From: Anaspis maculata | Taxonomy: Eukaryota > Arthropoda > Insecta > Coleoptera > Scraptiidae | DNA length: 64,000 bases | Direction: 5' to 3' | Assembly: GCA_949128115.1 (NCBI GenBank) | Contig: OX421966.1 | Coordinates: 69,499,416-69,563,415 of the forward strand | Shown: positions 1 to 12,113 of the stretch, one piece after another | Numbering within the stretch: position 1 is the first letter of the stretch | Layout of the letters: the number at the start of each line of letters is the position of its first letter | Translations under genes and position numbers: made by a program | The notes under the pieces: generated by a model | What the model saw: the letters and a program-made list of their open reading frames with translations, nothing else | The model's database searches: none | What the model was told of the DNA's origin: nothing

Positions 1-530
1 TAAGTACTGGTGGAACTTTGTTACACCACAGTATATGGCAAGTGCTTCTTCATGTACCACGGGGTAGTTTTTCTCTGATGGCATCAACGTTCTTGATACG
101 CAGCCCACCATTTTCTCTTCTCCATTGACAACATGGCTCAATGCAGCTGATATTCCGTCTGCTGATGCGTCGGTGGTCAGGACAATTGGCAAATTTGGGT
201 TGAAATGCACCAAACAAGCGACGGAAGCTAATACGTTCTTGATCTCTTCGAACGATTTCTGACATTTTCGGCTCCATTTGAATTCTTTTGTCTTCGATAA
301 CAAACTGTAGATGGGTTTCAAGATCTGCGCCAAATTTGGTACGAATTTAGAATAATAATTCATCATTCCGCAAAACGATCTAACTTGCGTTATCGTTGTT
401 GGTTCTGGGCGTGAATAATTGCCAGCACCTTATCGTCCGTCTTTCTCAAACCTTTCTTCGAGATAATATCACCCATATATTCCACTTCTTCTTGAAAGAA
501 TTTTCATTTTTCTTTTTTTACCGTAAGTAC
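1..530 (-). pseudogene. Gypsy-type retrotransposon pol fragment (RT end and RNase H start)
   Basis: Read on the minus strand, this stretch gives the thumb/connection part of a Ty3/Gypsy reverse transcriptase followed by the start of its RNase H. Visible landmarks are EVEYMGDIISKKG near 440-500 and EEALAIYCGVTKFHQYL at 1-50, both typical of Gypsy pol. The frame is damaged: a TGA lies near 509 where a cysteine codon is usual, and a one-base shift near 400 moves the following residues to another frame. The fragment runs off the left edge of the window. No LTR is visible, and the reading is lost beyond about 530. It is a decayed copy with no likely product. Confidence 0.8.
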
Positions 531-1029
531 CGCCTGGTCGAGTCGCCTCGGTTTCGGTTTTTCTTTGATATGGACTTGGCCCAGTCGATGAAAGCGTAAT
601 TTAGGAGAATAGCAAAAATAAATAATGTAGTTCTGCAAAATTGATAGAGATGTTCTCGAAAGCTTGCTGATTACTGTGTAGAAAGTCCCCATCGATAGGG
701 GGTGTGGAATCGCCGCCATCTTGGATTATTGGTACATTTGAAGTATTCTTTGCAATTATCTCGATTAAAGGCGATCTCATCAAAAAACGGCTTGGTTCAA
801 ATGAAAGGCCATCAAATTGTCTGCAAAAAGTCGGGTATCACTTTCACGTATCTGCCATAACTTTGGAGAAATTGGCCTGTGAGCGTCAGGTGTGAGTCGT
901 GGAGGAGATATTTCATTTCTCACGGCGATGTTTTTGAAGAATCACGAAAAACTACAATGCAGTGCTGTTTAGTTAATCTTCGTTAATAAATGATGAATAA
1001 AAATATTTTTTTTGGCTTTCACTTAAAAA
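531..1029. other. Non-coding, no recognised feature
   Basis: Only short open frames without recognisable motifs are present, and no clear repeat structure was found. Confidence 0.5.
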
Positions 1030-4000
1030 AAAATCGGTTGTGTCACCCCGAAACTTCCCCGACGAGTAGCAAAGGAACGGATGGAAATTTAATTATGGAA
1101 TGATATCCCTTCGGGTGGGAAGTTAGAGAAAAAGATTGAAGAATTGAGATATTTTCTCTAATTAGGGATTCATGTAGAGCTCCATCATTTGAGTCTTGTC
1201 TCGATAAGCTAGGCCGGTAAATTTTAAAATGGGAAACTCTCGGAAAACTTGACGAATTTCAAGAGAAATTGCCTGGAAATGTTCAAGAATCAATTATCCT
1301 TTGTTTAAAGAACGTTAATATGAATCTGTTTACAAGGTTAAAAGTTAGAAATTTGCAGGTTTTCATTAGGAACCAAATTATGCAAAAAGAAAAGCGAGTG
1401 AGGCAGTCAGACGCATTAGTACTGTGGTAGGACGCCTTAAAAATTATAAAAACAAAGGGGAAATTGGGAATAAATTTGTCTTGGTTGAGGAATACGCAGA
1501 ATATCGATTTGTTGCCGACTGGCCTCGGGGTGGCGCGGCACACCGGGATCGGTGTTGTGGGTGAGGGGAGAAGAGTGGGAAGGGGATAAGAAAGGAATGG
1601 CCTAGGAGAGGAACTCGGGGGTGAAAGAGATTCGCGTGGTGGCAGTCAAGAACGGCAGATGTGTGGGAGAAGAAAACTTATGCTTTTCAAGAAGAGTAAA
1701 TTAAGAAAAGTGCTAAAAACACTGTGATTAATTGTAGTGTATCAGTTACGAAGAAAGGAGATATTAAGGGAAGTCGGATTTCCATTTGTAATCGAAGGCT
1801 AATTGTTTGATGAGTTTAATAAATTGTTTGGTTTATAAAAGGATAGTAGGTGTTGTTTTTGGCATTTCGAACAGCCATGATAAGCGTCAAGCCGATTTCA
1901 ATTTCCTGTTGTTGCTTTGAACTTTTGAATGCGGCCCCTTGTTTCAGCTACCTACCTTCAAGACACCAGAAAAAGGGTGGAAACCTCAGTAACCCTTTAA
2001 GAGATTTAGCTTCCTACAGAGCATGATTTCGTAGACTCTATTAGCTTGAGACAAGCACTAGCAGTATTTATGCAAATCAAAATCTGGGCAAAACCTTGAT
2101 CACGCGTCAAGTTTCCCCACAGAATAAAATATTCAACCCTTTCACACGACAAAGAGTCTATGGGCATAAGGTTGGGTTTCCAAAGAGAAAACTCCTTGAG
2201 CAATGCCAAAAAAATTCAGTGTCGTGTCGAAACACTTCAAGACAGAACGGAACATAACATTAATTTTGCAGGCTGTTCAATTAGAGGCTCATTGAAACAA
2301 ATTGTACTCCGGCGTGCAGATATGCGTAAAGGTATTGGACCTGGCATGAAATAGAGCTGCTGGATTAGTCTGTAGGTCATAAACTATAGCACCGGTCGGA
2401 TTAGAATTCATGGAATGTAAACTTCAAAATTTATGGAAATTATTTGATCAATAATTAAAAATAATGGCTATGATTTCGAAATAACAAGACAAAACTCAGT
2501 GAACAACAATCTCTCTCTAAGTACAATACAATAGTAAAGATTTCTTCTCGTACCAGTGTAAATGAGCGAGAAGGAAGAAGGGTCGAAATGAAAAACTGGA
2601 CGAAGAATTAATAAATTAGGCAGGGAATTGAACTCAAGTGCGCCATAGGAAAGGGGTTTGCCAATAGCTCGGGCAAATTAGGAAGAATGAGAGTTAAGGG
2701 TTGAACAAGTTCGTCGTAGGATTGCGCACGTAATTAGGATGTACTTTTCTTTCAGAAACCGAATGCAAACTGAATAAAACAATTCCGAACGCTGGCTGAA
2801 TGCCAGCACGTCTGGAAATTATGAAATGAATAATTAAGGTGAACTTAATTAAATTGGCGATGATTGATTAATTTGTAATAAGATAAGATAAGAAGCTTTA
2901 TTGCCCAACAACACAAGTTATACAAAGGACAATGGTGACAAGCACAAAATTTACATACACCCATAAAATATGGAACAGATTTCAAGTCAAATGATGAAAG
3001 ACAAAACATAACAATTATAAATTACAATTACAAGACAAAGGTCTGTGTTTCCTGGATAGTCCCCATGAACCCATTTAAAGAAGGAGAGCTCAAGTCTGTT
3101 ATGTGGCAGATTTCTTTGGAGTACCTGGACATCACGTATACAGGGGATCTGACGATCGCGTTCGAAGTGGCAGCAGGCAGTCGGAAAAATCTGCAGCCCC
3201 TAGAATTCAGCCATGGTACCTGTATAAAGACCCAAACTCCTCACTAAGGAGGCACCCATCATAGCCCCTCTCAGGGAACATGCCATGCACTCTGAAATAA
3301 AGGTACCTCAAAAACTTTCTCTCAACTCGCAACAACAGATTGACATGTTTCTGGTATATGGCGATTTGCTTAGAAAATCAGCTTCCTTAATAATCCTGCA
3401 CTGCAGAAGGACCTTATATGGTGATTCCATACTCTAATAGTCCTAACAAGCCCAACTGGGAAACAAATTGTCAACACATCTACTGTTCCAAATGTTCGTA
3501 TCAATATTTACGTGGGAGTCAAACAGTTATCAAAGTTGGAGCTCGTTATAGAAAATATTGGCAATATTTTGTACTTTTTAGGAGCGGCACATATTGGCAT
3601 TTTGCTAGGTAATTGGCAGTTACCGCTAGAGACAACCAAATGTACCCAGGGTAGTGCAATGCTTCCATTTACATCTCAAGAGTGTTGTAAGTGTTCATAT
3701 CATATCGCAGAGAAAGTCATTTGCAAAATCATCGCTTATGTTTTTATGTTTTGAAATTATATCGAATGTACCTAAACAGTAATATAATGATGGGCCAATG
3801 GGTGGGTAGATCTATCAGATACATAAAAAAGTTTTGTACTTAACATCGCTATCAATCACTTTCGCGTATTTTCTAGTCGAATTTGTACCAACCTGTTCGA
3901 ATATTCAATTACGCGCCGGGAATCTTACTCATTTGACAACCGAACCCAAGCGCACTGTAGTAGGAAAATAGTGTATTACACATATGAACTCTGTTCCCCA

Positions 4001-4083
4001 TTCCAAAAATTTGTGGAAACAGACATTTCCATCTGTTTCTTGCTACTTGTCGGGGAAGTTTTGGGGGTGACACAACCGATTCT
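1030..4083. mobile_element. Block of about 3.05 kb bounded by inverted repeats of about 55 bp
   Basis: The left end (1030-1086) contains CGGTTGTGTCACCCC followed by AACTTCCCCGAC and GGATGGAAAT. The right end (4021-4083) carries the same series in reverse complement with a few mismatches. This looks like an old non-autonomous DNA transposon. I saw no transposase frame and could not define a target-site duplication. The interior is AT-rich and holds a LINE 3' relic at 2875-3480. The superfamily is unknown. Confidence 0.5.
2875..3480 (-). pseudogene. LINE 3' end relic (RT C-terminus and 3' tail)
   Basis: The minus strand reads through fragments such as LLGLLEYGI, then VERKFLRYLYFRVHG, then YDGCLLSEEFGSLYR. 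These resemble the C-terminal region after the polymerase domain of CR1/Jockey-type LINEs. Several stops and shifts interrupt it. The relic ends at the low-coordinate side with AATAAAG and a short TTATC repeat, as expected for a LINE 3' end. Only the extreme 3' part is present, consistent with 5' truncation. Confidence 0.55.
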
Positions 4084-4206
4084 TTTGTAGGGTAGAAATC
4101 ATCTCAGTGTCTGTTACTCTCACTCACTGAGGTCTGTTAAAATTCCAGTTAGTACCTATTCCTGTTGAGTGGACCATCATTCAGGATGTTTTATTTGAAA
4201 CAAATA

Positions 4207-4384
4207 TACAGGGTGTTTCAGTGACCTTGCATAATACTTCGGAAGGTGATTCCTCTCAAAAAAATAAGTCGAAAAATAAGAGTAAAGTTTTTTTCCTCAA
4301 GTGCTCCCTGAGGGAGTTACAGCTCCTCAAAGGTACAAAATGCAACGAAGTTTTCAATTATTTGCTCAAAAACTGTCAAAGGTA

Positions 4385-4419
<35 letters not shown>

Positions 4420-5130
4420 CCTGCATCAACTACTAGGTTATTAGCAGGTTTTTCTGTGGGGGTTTTTCAGTAACGATAACAGTATTGACGATAACAACGG
4501 AGAGATTTTTGGAACAGTGGGGATTAATCAGTGTGGTTTTGTTTCAATGGCTTTCTCGTTTCATTCCTTTTCCCGGGGCATCACCGCACGATAGTAGATG
4601 CCCCAGTACTAGGAAACGCATGAAAAAGTCCATCTGGCCCAGTGCGGATTTGAACCCGGGACCTTCGCTTTTGAAAGCGGAGCCGAGCTCACCGTGCTAC
4701 CGACTGGGTTATAAGAGTTTTAAATTTGATGTTTTTGATAGATTGGTTCAATCCAAAACTTTTATTCCTCTTGCATTTTTTCCGTAGGATGCATCATTAT
4801 GAAGTGAAAGTGAAAAAACAAGGACGTATAATGAATAATTTTCAACATAATCCCAATCCTCACTAATTTCGCTACCACTGACTAGATTTCTTCAAAACTT
4901 TGCACGTACATTTGCACTGTTGAGAAACTTCTCCATACCAAATTTGAAGTCCCTACCTTCAACGGTTTTTCAGCAAATAATCAAAAACTTTGTTCAACTT
5001 TGTACCTTTGAGGGGCTGTAACTCTCTTAGGAAGCATTTCAGGAAAAAATGTTACTCCCACTTTTCAACTTATTTTCTTGGGAGCAATCATCTCCCGAAG
5101 TATCATGCAAGGTCACCGAAACACCCTGTA
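4207..5130. mobile_element. Foldback/MITE element A with TACAGGGTGTTTC termini
   Basis: The element begins TACAGGGTGTTTCAGTGACC and ends with the matching inverted sequence (GGTCACCGAAACACCCTGTA). The arms stay complementary for about 170 bp, for example the stretch around TACAAAATGCAACGAAG and its counterpart near 4990. Both ends coincide with TA, so a TA target duplication as in Tc1/mariner MITEs is plausible. A SINE inserted later into the interior (4393-4711). No coding capacity was seen. Confidence 0.75.
4393..4711 (-). mobile_element. tRNA-derived SINE, apparently full length, with TSD
   Basis: On the minus strand the element starts with a tRNA-like head of about 76 nt (4711 to 4636) containing a good pol III B box, GGTTCAAATCC (4646-4656), and an A-box-like region around CAGTCGGTAGCAC. 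An unrelated body follows, and the element ends in a long A tail, seen as about 28 T on the + strand up to 4417. A perfect target duplication TAAGAGTTTT flanks it at 4383-4392 and 4712-4721. The head does not fold into a proper tRNA: the acceptor and T stems pair poorly. It is therefore a SINE rather than a functional tRNA gene. Confidence 0.8.
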
Positions 5131-5302
5131 TTATTATATTCTAAATATTTTGTATATTATACTTGTACATGTTAAAAATTCGACGTGAAATTCAAATAAT
5201 GTAAGAAAAATTAATCTAGAAAAGTTTTTGCCGGACAAAAATTTGTTCAGTATAAAAGAATTATGGGGAGGGAAGAGGCAGTTTTAAGCGAGACACCTTA
5301 CG

Positions 5303-6047
5303 TACAGGGTGTTCACGATAAAATTCACCCCCCTCTAGGAGATACTCCTTTGAGATATGTTTAAAAACTGAAGATTTTTTTTCAACAATTTTTCCCAGGG
5401 ATCTTGAATTGATCGTCTAAAAGTTTCTTATTGATACACCGTACACAGGGTGTAACATGTAACTTTTTTATTTCAAATACAACACCCTTTTATTCATCAC
5501 GTCATTTGATGGAACCTATTTTTCTGATTACAAAGATATATAACACTTACGATTTATTTTGACAAAGAATCTGTCGAAGAAATGATAAAATAGGTATCTA
5601 GTCAAATAAATTATAAATTGAAAATTACGCGACACCCTAAATTAGGAACAAATTAGACCATTATCCATTCAGAGTTGGATTCTGCAGACAAAATGCTGCG
5701 AGAATAACTTTTTTTTGAGTGAACCAAAGCCATCTTACCGCGAAAAAAATTTATTTGACTACCTATTTTATTATTTTTCTAGCTTACTTGTCGAAACAAA
5801 ATCATAAGTGTTGAATATATTTGTAATGAGAAAAAAAGGCTCCACCAAATAGCGAAATAAAATATAGGGTGTTGCATTCGAAATAAAAAAATACACATCA
5901 CACCCTGTATACGGTACCATTTAGAAACTTTTTAGAGGATCGATTTGAGGTCCCTAGGAAAAATCGTGAAAAAAGTTTTTAGTTCTTCGAAATATCTCAA
6001 AGGGGAATCTCCTAGAGGGGGGTGAATTTTATCGTGAACACCCTGTA
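5303..6047. mobile_element. Foldback/MITE element B, first copy
   Basis: The ends are TACAGGGTGTTCACGATAAA and its inverted partner, flanked by TA. The arms are complementary over most of the 745 bp, including an internal ACAGGGTGTAACATGTAAC block and its partner near 5895. A second copy of the same family lies at 8681-9433. No ORF of note. The transcript would fold into one long hairpin. Confidence 0.8.
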
Positions 6048-6504
6048 CCTACTCGTAGGTAGGTATCTCACTGAATCGGAGGGCATTTATTTCAATTCCA
6101 GCCATCCCATGCGAATTCCTGGCAAATTGTCGGTACGATCATCATCGCATCATCATCCCACATGATGTTCGTAGTTATTTGCTCGGCCTAGGCCAATTTG
6201 CCTCTCCATCTCGTTATATTTGCCTTTTTCGCCTCATCGTCTTTCACTTCCTTTCTTAGAAAATCGTGTCCGCCGCTTCTCCAGCTCTCGTTCTTCACTC
6301 GCAGCAGCAATTCTCTCTCTATTTTACCGCTCATATTCCGATTTTTCCGCAATCTCGTACTTACCTCTATACCTATTACTACTACCCATACTCTACTGCC
6401 TACTTATACTAGAGTACTAGACACGGTGGTACCTACCTACCTACCTATCTACAGTATCCGCCCAAGAACCAGAGACACCAACACTCACACACGCACACAC
6501 ATCA

Positions 6505-6510
6505 TATAAA
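6505..6510 (+). promoter_or_regulatory. Possible TATA box of the glycosyltransferase gene
   Basis: TATAAA lies about 90 bp before the start codon, downstream of a C/T-rich and CA-repeat stretch (6200-6500). A start site about 30 bp downstream, near 6536, would give a short 5' leader. The placement rests on position only, and other promoters further upstream are possible. Confidence 0.3.
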
Positions 6511-6595
6511 TTTATACGAGACAAACCAGAACCGTCATCATCCGTTTAGTTCTTGCCGCTGATGGTTATGGTCTCGCACAGAGTACCCGGGTGTT

Positions 6596-6995
6596 ATGAT
6601 AGCGCCGAGGCTCAAGCGCTTCCTCATCGCGGTAGCTCTGGCCGTGTCCATCATTTTCTACAATTACGTTTTGATTGTGCGATTCGAGGAAGGAAAAATC
6701 ATCGACGAAAAAAAGAGCGTTTTGAAAAAATTGTTCGTGAAAAATCAACAGCAGCAAGTCGTCGCGTTTTCTCTGATGAAAAAGCTCGAGCTTGACGGAA
6801 AAGAGTACGACTGCCGTCGAAATTTGGCCGAAAAAAATGAGAGTAGTAGGGACGAAAAGGGAAGTGTTTTTGCAGTGGAAATCGGTGGAGGGAAATGGAT
6901 GAAAATTCGAGGAACTCAAGTGTTTGTGTACTCGGTGCACCACGACAGGAGGCTAGAACCGTATCATTATTTGAGGATAATTGCTATGATCAAAG
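6596..6995 (+). CDS. Glycosyltransferase family 92 protein, exon 1 (signal anchor and stem)
   Basis: This is the first coding exon of a 483-residue protein. It starts at MIAPRLKRF, with a basic cluster followed by one hydrophobic segment at about residues 9-28: the type II signal anchor expected of a Golgi glycosyltransferase. A charged stem region follows. The exon ends AAAG|GTAGGT after 133 complete codons plus one base. That base joins exon 2 (48400) in phase to give ...AMIKG-GWEWRPLYC. Another frame with an ATG at 6562 overlaps this start and could act as an upstream ORF. No stop or frameshift is seen. The assignment to this gene rests on the phase match, the exon 2 domain and the membrane anchor. 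No cDNA is available to confirm it. Confidence 0.8.
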
Positions 6996-7100
6996 GTAGG
7001 TAATGGTTTTATATTTGCGAGATTTTGTGAAACATCTAGATGTAGGGTATAGGTACTAAAATTTATTATACTTACAATAACAATAATATGTAATACAATA

Positions 7101-7743
7101 TACAGTGTGTTTGCAAACTTGGGATAGAAAATTAAACCGCAGTCACAGAAATGCTTCAAAAGTATGAGAAAAATTTAGGGTTTCTATTTTTGGAAATATG
7201 GAGGGTCGAAAGGTGGCCTTTCGACCCCTTTTTTACGTTATTTTGAAAAAATTTAGCAAACCCTCTTCAACAGATCAAAAAGCAATGTTTTTGAACCTTT
7301 TAATGTGTTTTGTAATTTTATTCACTCTACAGGATGAGTCTTTAATCTTGAAAATCCAGTTTCCTCCAAAAAAAATGCAGAAAATTTTATATAAGAATTA
7401 TTTGTGTTATTTGTTGCTCTACATCAGTTTTATAACTTCTAGAGCCTTTCCCAGTAGTTTTTGAGAAAAAATAGATTTTTACGATTCATGGCTCACCCCG
7501 TACACTAAATATAGGTTACAAAACACATTCAAAGGTTCAGAAAATTTGCTTTTTGGTCTGATGGGAAAGGTTTCCGAAAATCTTTGAAAATAACGAAAAT
7601 AGAAGGGGTCGAAGGATCACCTTTTGACCCTCCATATTTACAAAAATAAAAATCATGAATTTTTTCAACATTTTTCTGGCACTCTTGGAGCATTTCTCTA
7701 TCTGCAGCTCAATTTTCTACCCCAAGTTTGCAATCACCCTGTA
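7101..7743. mobile_element. Foldback/MITE element D
   Basis: The left end is TACAGTGTGTTTGCAAACTT and the right end is its inverted partner (AAGTTTGCAATCACCCTGTA), both at TA. The arms include GGAGGGTCGAAAGGTGGCC and the matching inverted stretch near 7610. It lies about 105 bp inside the intron. Non-coding. Confidence 0.7.
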
Positions 7744-8680
7744 TTTATTTACGTCCATGATTTCCTACAAAATATGGGACATGCGAGGGGACATGTCTGT
7801 GGCTAGGAGGCAAAAGGGCATAAGTCAATTTTGCCCAAAAATTTTTTTTCGCTCCATTGCGCTTAAAAAATGTGTTCTCATCATTTGGCAAAAGCTCATA
7901 ATCAAATTCCCAAAAATGAAAAAGTTTTTTTCGAACAAAAGGGCATATCTTCTAGAAATATGAAATTCGTTCCTAGCAAAAAGACATAAATCGACTTATG
8001 CGATAGACTTTGAGAGAGTCTACCTGGCAAAATGATATAACTTGACTTATTCTTCTATCATTGTCTTCAGCCGTTCGAGCAAAAGGACATAAGTCAAGTT
8101 AATACCTCGCAAACCAATCCATGGGACACAGCAAAAGGGCATAACTCGAGATATGCCTTTCTGTTAGAATACGAATGATCACTCCGCTCTCTAGATAACT
8201 TGAGTTATACCCTTTTGCGGGGGCGAAATGCCATGAATCTCCAGTTCCTCGCCAGTATTCAACACAGGTCCCGTGATGCACACAAGGTGAGACATAAAGT
8301 TGAGAAATTGAAAATCTCATGAACCAGAATAAGTGGAACCATGTGAATCAGACCATAGATTGGTGATTCTATTAGTAAAAAGGTGCAAGAAACAGTTCTT
8401 CAATATCCTGTGCTTCTCTTAAAATATGTAGGTATCTTGAAATTCCTGAAATTCTTCGACAAAGTGACTTTCGGCAATAAATCAGTCATTTTTTAAAATT
8501 TCATCACGAAACTTTTAAAAAAGTGATGTTAGAAATGAAATGCGATCGGCTTTCAACTTCCAAGTCTCCTATGTTCGAAAATACGCTAGTCACATTTCTT
8601 ATTTTCCCGTGGCCGCCATCTTGAATCTTTGCTATATTTGATATTCCGATTGCTAGTCGGGAATAGTGGAAATATTGATG

Positions 8681-9433
8681 TACCGGGTGTTCACGATAAA
8701 ATTCACCCCCCCTCTAGGAGGTTCCCCTTTGAGATATTTTGGAAAACTAAAAACTTTTTCCCAACGATTTTTCCCAGGGATCTTGAATCAATCGTCTAAA
8801 AGTTCTCAATTGGTACCGTATACAGGGTGTGACATGTAACTTTTTTATCTCAAATACGACACCCTACATTTTATTACGTCATTTGATGAAGCCTTTCTTT
8901 CTGATTACAAAGATATATGACATTCATGATTTATTTTGACAAGGAAGCTGTCAAAAAAATAATAAAATAGGTAGTCAAATGAATTAAAAATAAAAATTAC
9001 GCGACACCCTGTATTAGGGACGAATTAGACCATTTATCCATGCAGAGTTGAATTCTGCAGACAAAATGCTGCGAGAATAACTTTTTTTTAAGGGGAGTGT
9101 AGAAACCAAAGCCATCTTGCCGCAAAACAAAATTATTTGACTACCTATTTTATTATTGTTTTGACAAACTACTTGTCAAAATAAATCATAAGTGTCAAAT
9201 ATATTTGTAATCAGAAGAAAAGGTTGCACCAAATCACGGAATAAAATATAGGGTGCTGCATTTTAAATAAAAAAGTTACATATCACACCCTGTTTACGGT
9301 ACCAATTAGAAACTTTTAGAGGATCGATTTGAGGTCCCTGAGAAAAATCATGAAGAAAAAGTTTTTAGTTTTTTGAAATATCTTGAAGGGGAATCTACTG
9401 GAGGGGGGTGATGTTTATCGTGAACACCCTGTA
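8681..9433. mobile_element. Foldback/MITE element B family, second copy
   Basis: It starts TACCGGGTGTTCACGATAAA and ends with the inverted TTTATCGTGAACACCCTGTA, with TA at both ends. Arm sequences match the copy at 5303-6047 throughout, with point differences and small indels. A decayed piece of the same arm also seems present at about 12005-12065, next to the right end of the 7.8-12.0 kb block. Confidence 0.8.
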
Positions 9434-10323
9434 CCTATACCGCTCGCTATACCGTCGTTCTATTATGAACAAGGAATTCTTTGAAGCATATTCACATTTG
9501 CTTGTAATTTCAGATGCGGTTTCGATTTCGGAAAATATATAAGACAAAAAAAGCAGAATATCATTTTGCGGGCATAGCACGTAAAATACGAACGATGGTA
9601 CCGACTCCATGCGATGTTGGTGGTCGTTAAAAATCCATACTCTCTGTTGGAACACACAGGAGTTCGGCAAAATTTCCGGTGTAGTGAAGGAAAGCATTCA
9701 CCGGCGTCGGTGTTAGGCCTCGTTGTGGAAATATGCCAACGTTGGATAAACGAATAAAAAAAAATTGCGGCCAATGCCATGCCGAGGAGATTCAGCCTTA
9801 AATTTGATTTATGGATGATGTATGAAATTACAAGCTACTTTTATCGAAAATAACGTCAGAATTGCCCACTTGTAAGCCAAAGAAAGAGTTCACCAGGTAG
9901 GTACAGTTCAAGTAAGGAAAATATTATTGTTATGCTTCATAGAATGTTATTCTCATAGTGGACCGTAGGTATATCCAATATTTTTACCTTATCTACTTTC
10001 ATTGCGATATCTCGAACAATCTTTAGTTTATCTTTGAAATATTTTCAAGAATTTCAAGATATTTCGAAAATGGCTCGAGACATTTACTAGCTATTTATTG
10101 CATATTCTTAGGAATAAATTCAAGAATACATGGGCTTATTCACAAAATCCAACTTATTTTAATAGTTCAAATAGGAATTTTTGTTTTGTGAACTAGATGT
10201 TTCACCCTGTATGCAGCGATTTTTTATATTTGCTGTATTTTCAAGCACCCATCGAACACATCTTGGACCTGTTATTTTTTTATTTCAGGAGGATAATATC
10301 AGACCCTGAATGAAAAAAAAATA
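9434..10323. other. Non-coding intron sequence, no recognised feature
   Basis: AT-rich sequence with short, unsupported frames. A lone terminus-like TTCACCCTGTA occurs near 10201-10211, possibly the remnant of another foldback element. Confidence 0.4.
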
Positions 10324-11187
10324 TACAGGTGTCTCACGAAATAACCGACATAGCTTGAGAGTGGATGGTACTTTTTCGAAGCAAATCTCGCATATCAGAG
10401 TCTGCATTTGGCCTTTGGTTGGCCATGTCTCACGAATAAATCAATAGAATATAGAATCGATTGGAATTTTGCAAGTGTATTCCAACACCAAGGCCATTTG
10501 CAGCGCCCTATTTGTTCATGAAAAGAATAGAGGACCGTTTTTGTAGACAAAGTCATCCTCTATAGACTTTTTCAAAATCTGATGTCATTTTCGCAGGCAA
10601 CTGAAATTTATCAGGAATATTTTCAGAAAATTTCATCCAGCTTTCTTTTGAGGGGGCGCCGGATGCCTGTAGGTACTTGAGTTTCCAAGAAAATGCAATT
10701 TTGATCGGGCGGGTCACAAGAATTCGAAAATTCATGACCGACAAAGCAAAATGCTTCAGATGAAAAAAAAATCTTTTCTCTCTGAGCTTTCCGTTGATGT
10801 GTCGCTGATCTGTACCTGGTCCACTAAGAAAGATATCTTGTCTTACAGTCCAGCAAATACAATGATTGGAACCCATGACGTTACTGATCACACACAGGAC
10901 CAGGTACAGAGTACAGAAATCTGCGACACATCAATGCCATCAATGGAGAGCTCAGAGCAAGAGGATTGTTTTTCATCTGAAGTATTTTGTTTTGTCGGTC
11001 TTGAACTTCTGCATTCTTGTGACTCGCCCGATTTAAATTGAATTTTCTTGGAAACTAGAGCACCAACAAGCATAGGCGCCCCTGAAAAGAAAGCTAAAAG
11101 GTCAGGCTTCCCCCCAATTGATTTTTTTATTGCCTTGATATTTTCTGTTCAAATCGCGCTGGGTTGTTTTAGCTAGGACACCCTGTA
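10324..11187. mobile_element. Foldback/MITE element E
   Basis: Termini TACAGGTGTC and GGACACCCTGTA are in inverted orientation. The core at 10640-11096 is strongly palindromic: AGCTTTCTTTTGAGGGGGCG pairs with the stretch ending at 11096, and GACACATCAATGCC pairs with the region near 10790. The outer 300 bp on the left match poorly, so the limits are less certain than the core. Confidence 0.55.
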
Positions 11188-12113
11188 GATAATCAAACCA
11201 TCCAAAGTCACCATTCCAATTTTGGTGTTGGTGTTGGTCCAATTTTATTTTTGTTTAGTTAGAACACCAGAATTGAAGTGGTGACTTGGTTTGACCATCT
11301 GATTAGCTTTGACTGTTTGAAATTGAAATTTTTCGAAATGTTCTTGGAAAATTTCAGTTACCTAATAATTTTTTCTTCGAAGCAGCTGAAGAGTGCTAAA
11401 CAATTTGAGAATCAGAATTAGAATCAATGATATTTTTCAACAGTGAAAAGGTGTATTCCGTTGCGAGGCATGCCCGGTAATGAAGATTTATTTACATATT
11501 GATAAAATTGCAATGCGCAATTTTTTATCCCTTATTGCCTGTAGGTATCGAAAAAAACGGTCCCTTTTCAGCAAAATAACTCGAGATATGTCAAAAACAA
11601 TTATAATTTTATGCAGCTAGTAGGTTAGGCAAAAGGACATAACTCGACATATCAGCTTTTGCTGATCTGAATGTTTGTTCATTCTCCTAATATGTCGAGT
11701 TATACCCTTTTGGCGGTTCGCAGATTTCGTAAAATTTGGAATAACTCCATAACCTTTCCGGTAAACCAGTTTTTTTCCAAACCAGAAACAATCAGAAGGC
11801 CCAAAACCAGTAAGTATGGATGATGATAATCAGTTGTAACTTCCTGCAAAAAATTGAAGTGTTTCATCCAATATTGCGTTGTCTACAACAATTTATGTAT
11901 TTTTTCCAGTTATTTGCTTCTCCTGAAAAGTTGCTAAATCAGAGTTATGCCCTTTTGCCTCCTAGCCACAGATGTGTTCTTTTGAAAAAAAACAACTGAG
12001 TTTTTGAATATTAGGAGGGCAATCTCCTAAAAGGGAGAAGGTGCATTTTATCGTGAAGACCATCCGTACTAATTTATAGAATAACTTTGCCCTATTTGAG
12101 TAATTTGCAAACA

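Larger units (their letters stand above)
7791..11977. repeat. 4.2 kb block with inverted ends and repeated GCAAAAGGGCATAA motifs
   Basis: The left end (7791-7823) reads CTGTGGCTAGGAGGCAAAAG and onward, and the right end (11945-11977) is the inverted copy with few mismatches. Variants of GCAAAAGGGCATAACTC recur at about 7809, 7938, 7976, 8027, 8080, 8132, 11572 and 11630. Reverse-complement copies lie at about 8203, 11695 and 11944. Several occur as opposed pairs that would form hairpins. Foldback elements C and E lie inside. I see no coding function, and the superfamily is unknown. Confidence 0.55.

Noticed and set aside
4636..4711. A tRNA gene (apparent anticodon TCA, possible selenocysteine tRNA)
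   Set aside because: The acceptor and T stems do not pair, the length is wrong for that tRNA, and the A tail and target duplications show a SINE.
6198..6509. 103-residue ORF upstream of the glycosyltransferase
   Set aside because: Low-complexity C/T-rich and CA-repeat sequence, probably promoter or leader. No conserved motif.
10553..11073. ORFs of 112, 96 and 61 residues
   Set aside because: They lie in the palindromic core of element E and mirror each other. No domain.
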